Shown here in pieces: positions 41,291-51,639 of a DNA stretch of 64,000 nt. Under the pieces are notes generated by a model, which was not told where the DNA came from, made no database searches, and was given only the letters and a program-made list of their open reading frames with translations. Source of the stretch: Aselliscus stoliczkanus (Eukaryota; Chordata; Mammalia; Chiroptera; Hipposideridae); assembly GCA_033961575.1 (NCBI GenBank), contig CM066730.1:156639523-156703522 (forward strand), written 5' to 3'. The position numbers were made by a program, and so were the translations under genes. The stretch's first letter is position 1; the number at the start of each line of letters is the position of its first letter.

Positions 41291-42069
41291 TCTGTTGGCT
41301 AAATACGGCTCTGGGGGATTGACTTCTCTGGCCTAAGGACAAGACCATCCCTGTTTTTCACCTTTGTTCAAGACATCTTGTTTTCCTTTTGGTGTGATAT
41401 ACATCTTTCCCCGGTGACAAAGGCCTGTTCCGGCGAAGGGCAGTGTGGATGTGCCACCCAAAAGTCTGTAATGACAAAATCTGGGTTTTGTGAGTCTGGC
41501 CACTACATTACACCCCTTGCTTATCACAAACATCAAACGCTGGGCACAATTTATCATCATAAGAAACAGCACAGTTCGGCATACATTTTAATCCTTTAAG
41601 CAAACAATTGGAACAAATCCACAAAAATGTGGACTGTAGACCTGGTTCCTAGCCACAATTTAAGTGTGAGCCTCCAGCCATGCGACTTGATCAATATCCC
41701 CCTGGAAAACTGATGATGTGCATTCCAACTTCCTCTGGCACACTTCCTATTAATTTCCATTTTTTAATAGCTTTATGGACTCAAGCTCTTTTATGGACTT
41801 GATTGGTGCCTCTTGCTCATAATTACTGATTTTTATGCTCAAATTGTCTGTTTGGTCACCCTAATGGAGAGGCAGAGGAGATTCTTTGGGCTGGCCTCTG
41901 TGTACGTTCCAAGTGTCCTGTTATCTTTGAAAACACCGTTGCCTCCCAACACCAAGCCATTGCACCCCAAGATGCAGCACAGCTTACCTACCCTTCAGAG
42001 AATCCCTGCTTCCTTTCAGTACAAAGTGATTTGAAGGACTAACCCATGGTCACTGCAGCTGCACGCATA
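41291..42069. other. Unassigned non-coding sequence between two mariners
   Basis: 41370-41600 has a 79-codon minus frame (41333-41572) and a 73-codon plus frame over the same bases, neither recognised. The rest shows no repeat signature. Confidence 0.4.
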
Positions 42070-42071
42070 TA

Positions 42072-42637
42072 CGAGGTCAGACAATTAAGGTCTCAAACTT
42101 GTTGGAACAATGTTGCTAACCTTTTTTTGATATCAGAGGGATTATTCATTATGAATTTGTAGCAACTGGACAGTTAACTGAGTTTACTAATTACAAGTGC
42201 TGAAAAGGCTGCATGAGAAAGTTAGAGGACCTGAACTTTTCGCCAACAATTCATGGCTCTTGCATCACAACAATGCACCAGCTCATAAGGCACTGCCTGT
42301 GAGGGAGTTTTTAGCCAGTAAACAAATAACTGTATTGGAACACCCTCTCTACTCACCTGATCTGACCTCCAATAACTTCTTTCTTTACCCAATGATAAAA
42401 GAGATACTGAAAGGAAGACATTTTGATGACATTCAGGACAGCAAGAGTAATACGACGACAGCTCTGATGGTCATTCCAGAAAAAGAGTTCCAAAACTGCT
42501 TTGATGTGAGCTAGATGCTGGCATCGGTGCATAGCTTCCCAAGGGAAGTACTTCGAAGGTGACAGTAATGACATTCAGCAATGAAGTATGTGGCACTTTT
42601 TCTAGGATGAGTTCGCGAACTTAATTGTCTGACTTCA
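42072..42637 (+). mobile_element. Internally deleted mariner element (566 bp)
   Basis: TIRs CGAGGTCAGACAATTAAG (42072-42089) and its near complement CTTAATTGTCTGACTTCA (42620-42637), with TA at both edges (42070-42071, 42638-42639). It carries a transposase 3' fragment. A complete mariner is about 1.3 kb, so more than half of the interior is gone. TIRs differ from those of the element at 41.05 kb, so these are two families. Confidence 0.93.
42197..42514 (+). pseudogene. Mariner transposase C-terminal fragment (dead)
   Basis: The 105-codon frame ends with a normal transposase C-terminus (EKEFQNCFDVS). It contains HNNAPAH and SNNFFLY at the places where active mariners have HDNAPAH and a (P/N)DFFLF-like motif. 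The spacing between the two catalytic positions is still 34 residues, but both aspartates are asparagine, and the N-terminal DNA-binding domain and first aspartate are deleted. It cannot be active. The start codon at 42197 is arbitrary. Confidence 0.92.
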
Positions 42638-42639
42638 TA

Positions 42640-43382
42640 TATGCTACTTGGGGCAGGTGCATTGGCTCAAAGGCAGCCTGGGTTATTTCAGTGATTGAGC
42701 AAAATAGTAAAGTCATACATTTGTGCTGCTCTTTCCAATACAACTGCAGGACTTCTCAATTCTTTCCTATCACGCTCTAATACAAACTCTCTCAATTCTA
42801 GTCTCCCTTTCCTTTCTGAGCACCTAGCCTTTCTCCTCTCTTTTATATGTGAGATATTCAGCTCAGATCCAACATATCACACTAAATGCTGTCACACCAA
42901 ACCATGTGTTGAATTACAATGCCGCCCTAAGCTTGAGAAACATCAGCACTTAAATGCCAACCTGTTCAAAGCCCTTTGGACCAATGGGCCCACGCATCTA
43001 AAGACCCTGCATTTAACTTCCCTGCTTTACTCAATTTATTAATAGCAGTTTTTGAACTGATAGACTCAGGATGGTTTGTAATGATGCCAATTTTAATCAA
43101 GGCTCTCTATCTTCCTTGGAGAAAATTGGGCCTTCTCCACACGTCTCATAAGGAAGTACTCATAATGTATGGGTTTGTGTATAATGACACGACTATAGAA
43201 CTTTATACATTGAACATCATCTTAGACACAATGCATTTGATATGGTCAGAATGGCACCAGGATGAACAGCATTGGAAATTCAGGGCAAGCAGTGAGTGTT
43301 GGCAGCTGGAGAACTGGGGCAAGTTTGGATTTTGCTAGCGGCATCTGCTCTAACAAAACCAGAGTAATCGTTTGAAAACATA
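42640..43382. other. AT-rich non-coding sequence, unassigned
   Basis: The 120-codon (42976-43338) and 115-codon (42695-43042) plus frames overlap and have no recognisable domain or start context. No named repeat recognised. It could be an old decayed LINE or ERV interior; I cannot tell. Confidence 0.4.
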
Positions 43383-43384
43383 AA

Positions 43385-43950
43385 TCAGATCATGCCTCTC
43401 CCCTACTTTAAATCTAATCGCTTCCCAGCCCACTCAGGATGAAAGCCAAATTCTTCACGTGGACTTAAAGGCCTGTGCAGGAGCCGCCTTTGGCCTCCTC
43501 ACCAGCTCCGTCCTCTGCCTGCCGGTCCCCATCCCTTGCTCCTCTCCAGCCAGAGAGGCTTGTCTCTGTTCCTTGAGCCCTCTGTGATCACCACTGCCTT
43601 GGGCACTTGGACCAGCTGTTTGAACTTCTGCCTATGGCTCTTCCCATAATCTGCATCTGGCCAGCACTGTCTTGTCCTTCAATGTCACTTCCTAAGAGAC
43701 ACCTTCCTGATCACCTACACTGAAGCAGTCCTTTGGTCACTCTCTCACCATTCTGAATTCTCTTTATAGCCCTCGTCACTCCTTGAGGCTTTATTTGGTT
43801 ATTTATTGAGTGTGTTGATTTCTGCCCCCACTAGACTTAAAGCTCCATAAGGGCAGGCATCCTGGGGGTTTTAGTCACTGCTCTGTCCCCAGCACCTGGC
43901 ACAGTGCCAGCAAATGGTGAGTGTTCCATAAATGTTTTTGGATGGATGTA
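43385..43950 (+). repeat. L2 LINE 3' end, well preserved
   Basis: 'aaatcagatcatgcctctcccctactttaaatc', 'cagcccactcaggatgaaagccaaattc', 'aaaggcctgtgcaggagccgcctttggcc', 'ttgaggctttatttggttatttattgag', 'ccccactagacttaaagctccataagggcaggcatcc', 'ctgtccccagcacctggcacagtgcc' and 'gtgttccataaatgttt' cover the last 560 bp of L2 in order. Confidence 0.9.
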
Positions 43951-44750
43951 TCATGGAAAGAAAGCAAGAAGGCAAGAGAGAGAATAGGATGGGTTGTGCC
44001 CCGCTGGAGTGCACTGGGCAGGGAGGGGGCACTGTCAGGAGGATGGGGACGCAGTGGGACATCAAGCTCCCACCCTCCAAGTCCTTTCTTCTAGGCTCAC
44101 CACACTCATGTCCAGCCCGGTCCACCAATCAAGTTGCCCCAAAGGCAAACAGCAGGCACATCCTGCCATGTACTTCACGCCCCTGCCAGCCAGACTTGCC
44201 TCCTCTGACAGCAGGTAGTGGAGCAGAGGCTCAAGGAGCCAATCCACCATCACTCAGAGGGAAGAGCCACAAATTCTAAGGCCTCTGTCTGCACCTGTCA
44301 CACTCACGGGTAAACTCACCATGGCCATGGTGCAGAGCCACTCCTCCCCGCTGATAGCTGTGCTGGCTCAGGACTGCTCAGTGACAAATCTGTTGTCTGC
44401 TCAGCAGCATCCACTGACCGACATTGGGGTCAGGGCCGGGTGGCTATGGAGTTGGAAAATTTACAGTCAAGCTCTCCTTGGATAAACTTTACTGAGAACA
44501 AGACAGGGAAGTCCCACTGTGAGCGCCAGACAAGGGAAGGGTCTGCCCCAGCAGGGAGCATCAGCGCCACTTCTCAGTGGTCCCAACTCGGCTCCCCCTG
44601 GACAGACTGGCGTCTCTCCTGGGCAGGGTCTGGAGCATGGCCCAGACCTCCTACCCCTACCTGGCATACACCTAGACCCCCAGGGGCTCCTCATGGCACG
44701 CTCCCCTGCTGACCTGAATTAAGGGCTGGACCGCTTCCATTTCATTTGAC
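43951..44750. other. Unique non-coding sequence
   Basis: Nothing recognised. Frames at 43932-44279 and 44440-44712 overlap antisense frames. Confidence 0.5.
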
Positions 44751-44753
44751 CTT

Positions 44754-44985
44754 GAATGGTGGTCAAGAGCATCTATTACTTTGGAGTGAGACAGACCTGC
44801 ACATGAATTCCTGATCCTTTCTACACTCACTACATGACCCTGAACAAGTTGTGCCTCCAACTCCTCACTTGTAAAATGGGGTAATAACAGGGTCTTTGTG
44901 AGGATTACATGGGATGCGTGTGAAGTGCTTACCAGCGCATGGTGGAAAATAAGCGCTCAAAAATGGCATGAGTGGCTGTCATTGT
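44754..44985 (+). repeat. MIR SINE relic, nearly full length
   Basis: 'gaatggtggtcaagagcatctattactttggagtgagacagacctg', 'ctacatgaccctgaacaagttgtgcc', 'ctcctcacttgtaaaatggggtaataac', 'ttgtgaggattacatgggatgcgtgtgaagtgctta', 'aataagcgctc'. Confidence 0.9.
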
Positions 44986-45417
44986 TGAGATATTGTTGTT
45001 ATCATTATTGTTTGTGTCACAGTCTATTTTCTCAACCCAAAATGATGTTGTGGGGGTGGGGGAGATGCACAAAGAAGGCTATAAAGCAGGACTCATCTTC
45101 CCCAATCATAAGCTCCTGTAGCCGGATAGTTTGCCTGAAAGAAGGTAATGGGGACAGCTGGAGTCCGCGAGGACTCTTCCAGAAGCCCCACAGAGCAGCC
45201 CCGTGGCAGCATCTGAAGGTCTCAGGAATACACAGATTTCTTAAGGGGTACGTATGTCATTCAGAAAACAGCAGACCAAAAGGATACCTTCAGACCCATC
45301 CCTGTCTACACTGCCCTCCTGCAGAGCACATCCTCAGGATTTGGAGGGCCTGTAGGCACCCCATTCCCCTACCAGCCTCTCCACTTGTCACTCCCTGTCT
45401 GGTCACCCTGATGTAAA
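44986..45417. other. Unique non-coding sequence
   Basis: The 172-codon plus frame (44898-45416) begins inside the MIR and lacks domains. Nothing else recognised. Confidence 0.5.
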
Positions 45418-45418
45418 C

Positions 45419-45454
45419 ATGCACGCGTGCACACACACACGCACGCACACACGC
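45419..45454. repeat. CA/CG alternating purine-pyrimidine microsatellite
   Basis: GCACGCGTGCACACACACAC followed by GCACGCACACACG. A short Z-DNA-prone run. Confidence 0.9.
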
Positions 45455-46650
45455 CCTCCTCCCTAGCTGGGTCATGCCGTTAGCTCAGATCAATCTACCT
45501 TCTTCCATTCCTTCTCATGCCCCAGCCCCTCAAAACCCTGCCATAGGTACTTCTAAGTGGCAGCAGTTGATGTACTCAAGTCATACAAAATGATGCTGGT
45601 CCTCCCCAGGTAACATAAGCATTTTCACATGGCTCTTCTAGAGACAAAGCTTTAATGAAAGGAGTGACCCTAAGGGTGGAATTCCAGGTATGTGACAGAG
45701 CAGGGGAGTGAAAAGTGGGAGCGGGCAGGTTGTGGTGTCACTATAGTCACAGTTGGCAGCACTCCTTGACCAAGGCCTTCGGCCCTGAGCTTCCCCGGCA
45801 GGGGTTCGTCCTCTGCCTCCTTTCTTCCACTCCACTGATGTGTGTTAGATGAAAGTCAGAGAGCCCCTCCACCCTGCAGGAGCTGAGGCGGGGCTACGTC
45901 ACACCCTGACCCAGCACAGAAGGCAAAAGTCAGTTCTTCCAAACTTCTCACCCCCAGGCCTCAGGGCCATGGTGCATCCACTCAGTCCTGCCTCCATGCA
46001 GTTTTCACTGAGGATCAGATACAGGAAGGGTGAGGAGGGCTCTTCCTGGGCAGCTCAGGGCCTTAGGAAGCTACAGCCTGGATTCCCTCCTCATCAGCTC
46101 TGTTCTGTCCCCTTCAGGACTGGCCTCGTGGCCTTAATGAGGATCCAGAGCCCCTGAGACTCCAGGGCTGTTGGCCACAGTCACACAGGGGCAGGGAAAT
46201 GGCCCACTCTTTATGCAACAGATTCAATTAATATCTGCAGAGAAGACAGTTGCTACCCTAGCCCAACCCCACATCTTGCCTTCCTTCTTACAGAGTGGGC
46301 ACAGGGTCCCCTGGGCCAGGCAACGCCACATGGAGCAGGTTCTAAGCTGTGTCCCTCACCAAGAATCCCTCAGTTCACAGGACCCAAGGGAGACCCATCA
46401 GTACACGCCCTACCTTCAGCACAAGCACAGCCATACATCGCAGCCTCCCTGGAAACTGGAAGCAGAGTGATTCCTTTGTCATTCCTTCATTTGCTGAGGA
46501 TCTACTGTGTGTCCTGTGGTGGGGCAAGACCCTTCCTTGTAACCAGACCTGGGTCACCTCACTGGTACAGGGGAAGGATGTCACAAGGCAACGTCTAAGG
46601 CCCTTTGCAGTCCTGATAGCCATCCCATTCTCCCAGGTCCAGCGTGAACT
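45455..46650. other. Long unique non-coding stretch
   Basis: No gene or clear repeat in about 1.2 kb. 46478-46560 may contain a worn L2 or MIR 3' end ('ttccttcatttgctgaggatctactgtgtg'). Otherwise I see nothing. Confidence 0.5.
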
Positions 46651-46654
46651 TGTC

Positions 46655-46969
46655 TTAACCTTTTTACTGCATTAATTCATTTCAAGTTTGTTCTCCACAA
46701 TGTGTCAAAAATCCACAGACAATAATTGCAGTGTTTGTATTTTTAAGTAAATACAGTTAAGGTGCTACATTTTATTAAAATAAATGATTAAAGTATAAAA
46801 ATGCCCATTGTTATTCATTCTTGAAAAACACAAAAACATAGAAAAATGGACGTTTGTTTTCCTAAGCTTCCTTTATGGAACACGGAGCTGGTGGGTAAAG
46901 TCGAACCCCGCAGTCAGCGGCGTGGAAATATCATTCGACTATAGACGGACGTCGCAGCAAAAATGTTAA
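46655..46969. mobile_element. Probable piggyBac-type non-autonomous element (TTAA-flanked, 307 bp)
   Basis: TTAA flanks both ends (46655-46658, 46966-46969). The terminal 12 bases are CCTTTTTACTGC on the left and, reversed, CATTTTTGCTGC on the right (10 of 12 alike). piggyBac transposases insert at TTAA and use C-rich short inverted ends. The interior is AT-rich on the left and holds a CpG-rich right part with AGTCGAA...TTCGACT (46899-46905 and 46934-46940). No ORF. Confidence 0.65.
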
Positions 46970-47112
46970 GCAGCCTAGTTCCTTCAAACACTCACAGGAA
47001 TCCCCCACTCCCAACCACCCACTGCTGTTCTAGCATCTGGGATGCCATGATTAGGCTCCAGCTCCCTCCGGCAAGCTTTTTTCCTGACTTCTGCAGCTGC
47101 TAATACCATTTC
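46970..47112. other. Unique non-coding sequence
   Basis: Short gap with nothing recognised. Confidence 0.5.
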
Positions 47113-47850
47113 TTAAAAATCTTTGATTAAGAGGGTAAGCTTGGATTGCACACCTATTAGAATGGCAACAGTGAAAAAAAATACTGGCCATTACCAAGTG
47201 CTGGAGAGGACGTGGAACAACTGGAATTCTCCTGCATCGCTGGTAGAGATGCCAAGTGGTACAGCCACGCTGGAAAATAGCCTGGCAGCTTCTCATAAAG
47301 TTTGTCGAATGACTCAGCAGCCTTACTCCTAGGTATTTATTTACAGAGAAATAAAAACTTATGTTCACACAAAAACCTGTGCACAGATGTTTATAGTGGC
47401 TTTCTTCATAATTACCCAAAACTGGAAATAACCCAAGTGTCCTTTGGCAGGTGAATGGAGAAACAAAATGTGCCACAGCCACGCAGTGAAATATTACTCA
47501 GCAATAAACAGGAATAAACCATTACTACCCGAAACACCATGAATGAATCTCAAATGTGTTGTGTTGAGTGAAAGAAGCTAGCCTCGAAAGATTCCAGGCT
47601 GATGACTCTATCTGTAGAACATCCTGGGGAAAAAACAAAACTATAGGGACAGAGAACAGATTTGTTGGGACTGGGGAGGGATGATTACCACACTGAAATT
47701 CTTCGGGGCATTGGAATTGTTCTGCCTGTTTGTGTGGTGGTTCCAAGACTATGCATGTGCTAAAATGCATCACATTGAACAGAAAATTAAAACGTTAATT
47801 TTACTGTACATAAGCTACAAATTTAAAAATACATGGGAAATTGCCTTTTA
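47113..47850 (+). repeat. Old L1 LINE, ORF2 C-terminal region and 3' end
   Basis: 'ttgcacacctattagaatggcaacagtg', 'taccaagtgctggagaggacgtgg', 'gaatgactcagcagccttactcctaggtatttattt', 'gtgcacagatgtttatagtggc', 'aatattactcagcaataaacagg', 'gttgagtgaaagaagc' and 'acactgaaattcttcggggcattgg' are L1 3' landmarks in order. Clearly older than the 33.8-kb L1. Confidence 0.88.
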
Positions 47851-48126
47851 AAAAAAATCCATGCTTACATTCTTGGGAGGTGAACTGCCTGGGTTCAAGT
47901 CCCAGGTTAGCTACATTATTAGGTTTGTGCCTGCTCAGCATTGGAGAGGACTGTCTGGGATCTGGGGTGAGCATGTGACAGGCCTAATCAGCATATCCCC
48001 TCCCTCAGCCACAGTGATTGGTTTAAGAGGCAACACAGGACCCCAGTCAGTCAACAGAGTCAGCCAGGCTTTTTCAGATTGCGGGAAGGGGAAGTGCTCT
48101 CAATTGGAATTTCTACAGGTGGTAAT
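47851..48126. other. Unique non-coding sequence
   Basis: 'gaactgcctgggttcaagtcccaggttagc' near 47882 may be a MIR 5' fragment. Nothing else recognised. Confidence 0.45.
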
Positions 48127-48127
48127 A

Positions 48128-48340
48128 GCAGTGCACACATACTGATTGACAAGTCCTATTCTCAGCATTTTACACTTATGAACTCAGCTAATCTTTACAA
48201 CAGCCCCACAAGCTAAGTACTAGTCTTATCCCTTATCATAGACAAGAAAACAGAGGCCAGAGAGGTAATGGACTTGCCCAGAGCTGCACAGCGAGGCCGG
48301 AGTTTGACCCAGGTACTCTGACTTAGGAAATGGAACCTTT
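48128..48340 (-). repeat. MIR SINE relic
   Basis: 'attctcagcattttacacttatgaactcagctaatctttacaacagccccac', 'gaaaacagaggccagagaggtaatggacttgcccagagctgcacagc', 'gagtttgacccaggtactctgac'. Confidence 0.88.
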
Positions 48341-48429
48341 AACCTCTACATTATTGTTCTTCTTGGAGTGGGAGTCTGCACTGGCAATAGGTACACAGAC
48401 TTAATCAGGGATGAGAGGAATTCCTGAGA

Positions 48430-48562
48430 TCAGAGTTTAAGCTAGTGGGTCCAGCCACCCTGGACTTTACAGATACGTGAGCAATAAATTCTCGTTTATC
48501 CTGAAGCCTGTATGAGTTGCATCCCAGTCCCAAGCAGCTGAAAGAGTTCTAAGTAATGTCAT
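48430..48562 (+). repeat. LTR-like tail relic
   Basis: 'gtgggtccagccaccctggactttacagatacgtgagcaataaattctcgttta' resembles the 3' part of the LTR family seen at 19.7-20.0 kb, including its polyadenylation-like AATAAA at 48482. Confidence 0.55.
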
Positions 48563-48755
48563 TATTCTGGCTGGGTGACGCTGCGAAAGCTGCCTCTCTG
48601 TGCCTAAATTTCCTCATCTGTAAAATGGAAAAAATAATAGGGTATACATCATTAGGTCATTATAAATATTTAATTAGACAGCAAATGGAAAGTGCTCAGC
48701 ACAGTATCCAGCAAAGTAAGCAATCAATAATGTTCACCGTTATTGTTAGCTTTCC
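48563..48755 (+). repeat. MIR SINE relic, 3' two-thirds
   Basis: 'tggctgggtgacgctgcgaaagctgcctctctgtgcctaaatttcctcatctgtaaaatgg', 'gtcattataaatatttaatt', 'aagtgctcagcacagtatccagcaaagtaagcaatcaataatg'. Confidence 0.88.
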
Positions 48756-48839
48756 AAGTTAAAACAGCCTCATTTGCCTTTCAAAAGTCACCTTCCAGCC
48801 ATTCCTGGCCCCAACCTGGAACCACACTTACTCCTTCAT

Positions 48840-49048
48840 TTATTCAAATACTGATTAGGTGTCTGCTACTTACAGTCACTTTCAGAGCAATGAGGAGCCT
48901 CAGAGGTCATCAAATGCAATCTCTCCACTTTGCTGATGGGAAGGCTGGGGCCCAGAGAGAGGAATGGACACACTCAAGGTCACACAGAAGGTTGATGATG
49001 GAGCTCCCAGGCCACGCTCCTTGTACTACACCAGACTATCTCTTTAGC
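48840..49048 (-). repeat. MIR SINE relic
   Basis: 'gaggtcatcaaatgcaatctctccactttgctgatgggaaggctggggcccagagagagg', 'ctcaaggtcacacagaaggttg', 'gagctcccaggccacgctcc'. Confidence 0.75.
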
Positions 49049-49620
49049 TGGCAGTGGCCATATTCACACTTAGAGCTGCCAGTAAAGGTCACCGGGGTTC
49101 TTCCCAGCAGAAGAAATGCCCATGAGTAGGAGTGCACCTTAGTGGGATGGGTGTGGTGGCCCATTCTGGAGGGCAAGGCTCAGGGAGCAAAACCAGACTG
49201 AGGAGCCCCCAAGAGTGCCCCTCTCCACCATCAGTTCCCACAGCATCTCCACCTACAGCCTCAAGCCTGGAAAAAGGGCCCACGTGCATGGAAAGGAGGC
49301 TGCTGTTCCCTTGTGATGTTTGGAAGGTTTGCTCTCTGATGCTGTGAAAGGGCCCAAACTCAGGGATCCTAATACTGTTAGTATTTGCAGGGGCTCACCA
49401 GGCACCCGGTGCTGGCTACACATTTTGCAGATTCCCAATAACCTCCGTGTGACTTGGTGTGGCAAAGCAGGGATTGAGAGCCAGGTCTCCCTGACTGCAA
49501 AGCTCACAAGCTTACCCATCACACCCCCTGCCTCTCCCCTGTGAGCACTCTCTTCCATCTTCCTAGAGACTGGCCACACCCCTCACAGCAGGGTCCTGTG
49601 TCCTGATCTCCTAATGGCCT
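49049..49620. other. Unique non-coding sequence
   Basis: 49400-49510 has MIR-like traces ('acacattttgcagattcccaataacctccgtg', 'aaagcagggattgagagccagg'), too worn to call. Nothing else recognised. Confidence 0.45.
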
Positions 49621-49624
49621 AGGC

Positions 49625-49948
49625 CAGGGGTCGGCAAACTGTGGCTCGAGAGCCACATGCGGTTCTTTGGGTACATTTCATCTCAAAAGTTTGCTGACCC
49701 CTGGAAGAGCCAATCCTGTCGCTCACAATTTAAAAATCATTCGAGAGCCATAAATATATTTCTACATAATCACCATTATGTGAGTAATATCCTTTAAAAT
49801 TTTGATAAATGAAACTATGATAATTTTATTTTCATTTTCAATTTTACTTCAGAGCCACATGTACATACCCAAAGAGCCACATGTGGCTCGTGAGCTACGG
49901 TTTGCTGAACCCTGGTGGCTCTTCCATCTCAAAAGTTGCCGACCCCTG
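49625..49948. mobile_element. Composite hAT MITE with internal copies of its own ends (324 bp)
   Basis: Outer ends CAGGGGTCGGCAAACT (49625-49640) and AGTTGCCGACCCCTG (49934-49948) are inverted repeats of the hAT type. A right-end copy sits inside at 49681-49703 (TCTCAAAAGTTTGCTGACCC then CTG), and an inverted copy of the left 45 bp sits at 49871-49915. The 8-bp flanks (GCCTAGGC and CTCTGGAG) match poorly, so the target duplication is uncertain. No ORF. Confidence 0.88.
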
Positions 49949-50265
49949 CTCTGGAGTCATCAAAAGCTGCTTGTCAGGACATGCGAAGAAACATGCAAAA
50001 CAAAGCACTTGGTCCATTGATAAAATCTTTGCTGCCATATTGCTCCACAGACCAGAAAATAATTTCAAAACTAACTCCATGTTATAAAACATAAGCAATG
50101 TAGAGCGAGTTCAATATTAATGCTTAATCTTTCTTCAGTTAGTCATGAGATCACATATGCTAGATGGTATGGCGCCTAAGGGGCAGCCCCAGGAATATGG
50201 CGCTTGGACCTCATACACATATGCATACAGAGGTACATACCCACGTGTGGCTCATACATTTAATC
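49949..50265. other. Unique non-coding sequence
   Basis: AT-rich ('gttcaatattaatgcttaatc', 50109-50129). No gene or repeat recognised. Confidence 0.5.
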
Positions 50266-50267
50266 AT

Positions 50268-50458
50268 AATCAGGTTTCTTGAGAGTTTATTCTGTACCAG
50301 GCACTACGCTAAGTGCTTTATATGTATCACCTCACTGAGTCTCCCCAAAACCCTAAGAGGTAGGTTCTATTGTGATTCCTGTTTTATAGAAGAAGAAACT
50401 GAGGGGCTTAGTTGCCTTAGGTCCCATAGCAAATCAATAGCAGAGTGGAACCTGAGGC
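50268..50458 (-). repeat. MIR SINE relic
   Basis: 'cttgagagtttattctgtaccaggcactacgctaagtgctttatatgtatcacctc', 'ctaagaggtaggttctattgtgattcctgttttatagaagaagaaactgagg', 'gcagagtggaacctgaggcc'. Confidence 0.9.
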
Positions 50459-51636
50459 CAAAACCCTTTGCTCCTTCCTTCATATGCCACGGCCAGACCC
50501 TTATTTAAATCGATGTGAGGACTGTTCTCATTTCCAGCTCAGAGAACTGATAATGGAGCATTTCCCAGGAAGACTGAAGAAGTCACTTTGGAGGCAGTGC
50601 CAAGGGGGAGGTTGGGCGCCAGCAAAATCTTCACCAACATCTCACCTCCAGAGCTGCTGTTATAAATAATAATAATAATAATGCTCTTAGATATGAGCAA
50701 GTGATGTTTTCTCAATCTCATGTAAAATATAAATGAAGCCATCTTTATAAAATTTTTGCTAGCTATTTTGATCTTAGCCTACTACCACTGCTTTCTATGC
50801 AAATGTAGCTTCAACACAAAGCCCTACCCCAGACTGCTTTCAACCAGGTTGTTACCCCAATCCACCCTACTTGGGACTTCAGGAAATTCAGAGCCACTCC
50901 TGTGGCATTTCTGCATGAGACAGATGCCTGCAGAGGCAGAACCAGCCAGGAATTGCAAATGTGTATTAACCCAGATTCAAACATTTGAAGCCACCCATAA
51001 GGGTCTTACCCAACCAGGATGGATACAAAGAGAAGAATGGAGAAGCCCCTAGTCATGGGCAAAAGTGAGGCAGTGTCAAGGAGCTGGATCAGGGGCTGGA
51101 GGAGCCCTCAGGCCAAGAGATGTCCCAGCCATATTGGGGGAGTCCCAGCCATGGCTTTGAGCTCACACTTGTGTCCCTGCATTCTTTGCTTTACTTTGGG
51201 TAGTAGCTGGTATTAAAAAGCCCTCAGGAAAACTCAGAAGAGGGGTGTACTCTCTCCAGGAACGGTATCTTAGGTCTCTGTGTTTGGCTGAGACTTGCGC
51301 AGGACTTGGCACCTCACAGGTGCTCAGGATAAATGCAGGTTGGCTTGAGTTAGGCAAGGACAGAAGTGACTCAACCTACCTGCCCGTTAGCATCACTGAG
51401 TGGCTTTAAAATCACCCATGCTCAGGTCCCATGCCTAGAAATTCTGGTTCGATTGTTTGGTCAGAACCTGGGCATGGGTTCTTTAACAAAAACAAACAAT
51501 CAAACAAAAACTCCCCTGAGTAAGCAAGTGGGCAGCCAGGATTGAGACCCCCTCAGCTAGGGGAATGAAATGGAGCTGCCAAGAAGGCCAGGGGCTGGTA
51601 GAGGCAGGCTCTGTAATCCACAGGAGAAGGGACCAA
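50459..51636. other. Long unique non-coding stretch
   Basis: (AAT)n of six units at 50664-50682. 51290-51350 carries a possible L2 tail ('cttggcacctcacaggtgctcaggataaatgc'). No genes recognised. Confidence 0.5.
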
Positions 51637-51639
51637 CCG

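Noticed and set aside
42695..43338. Two overlapping open frames of 115 and 120 codons after the second mariner
   Set aside because: No domain recognised; AT-rich, different phases, no sign of splicing or promoter. Left as unassigned.
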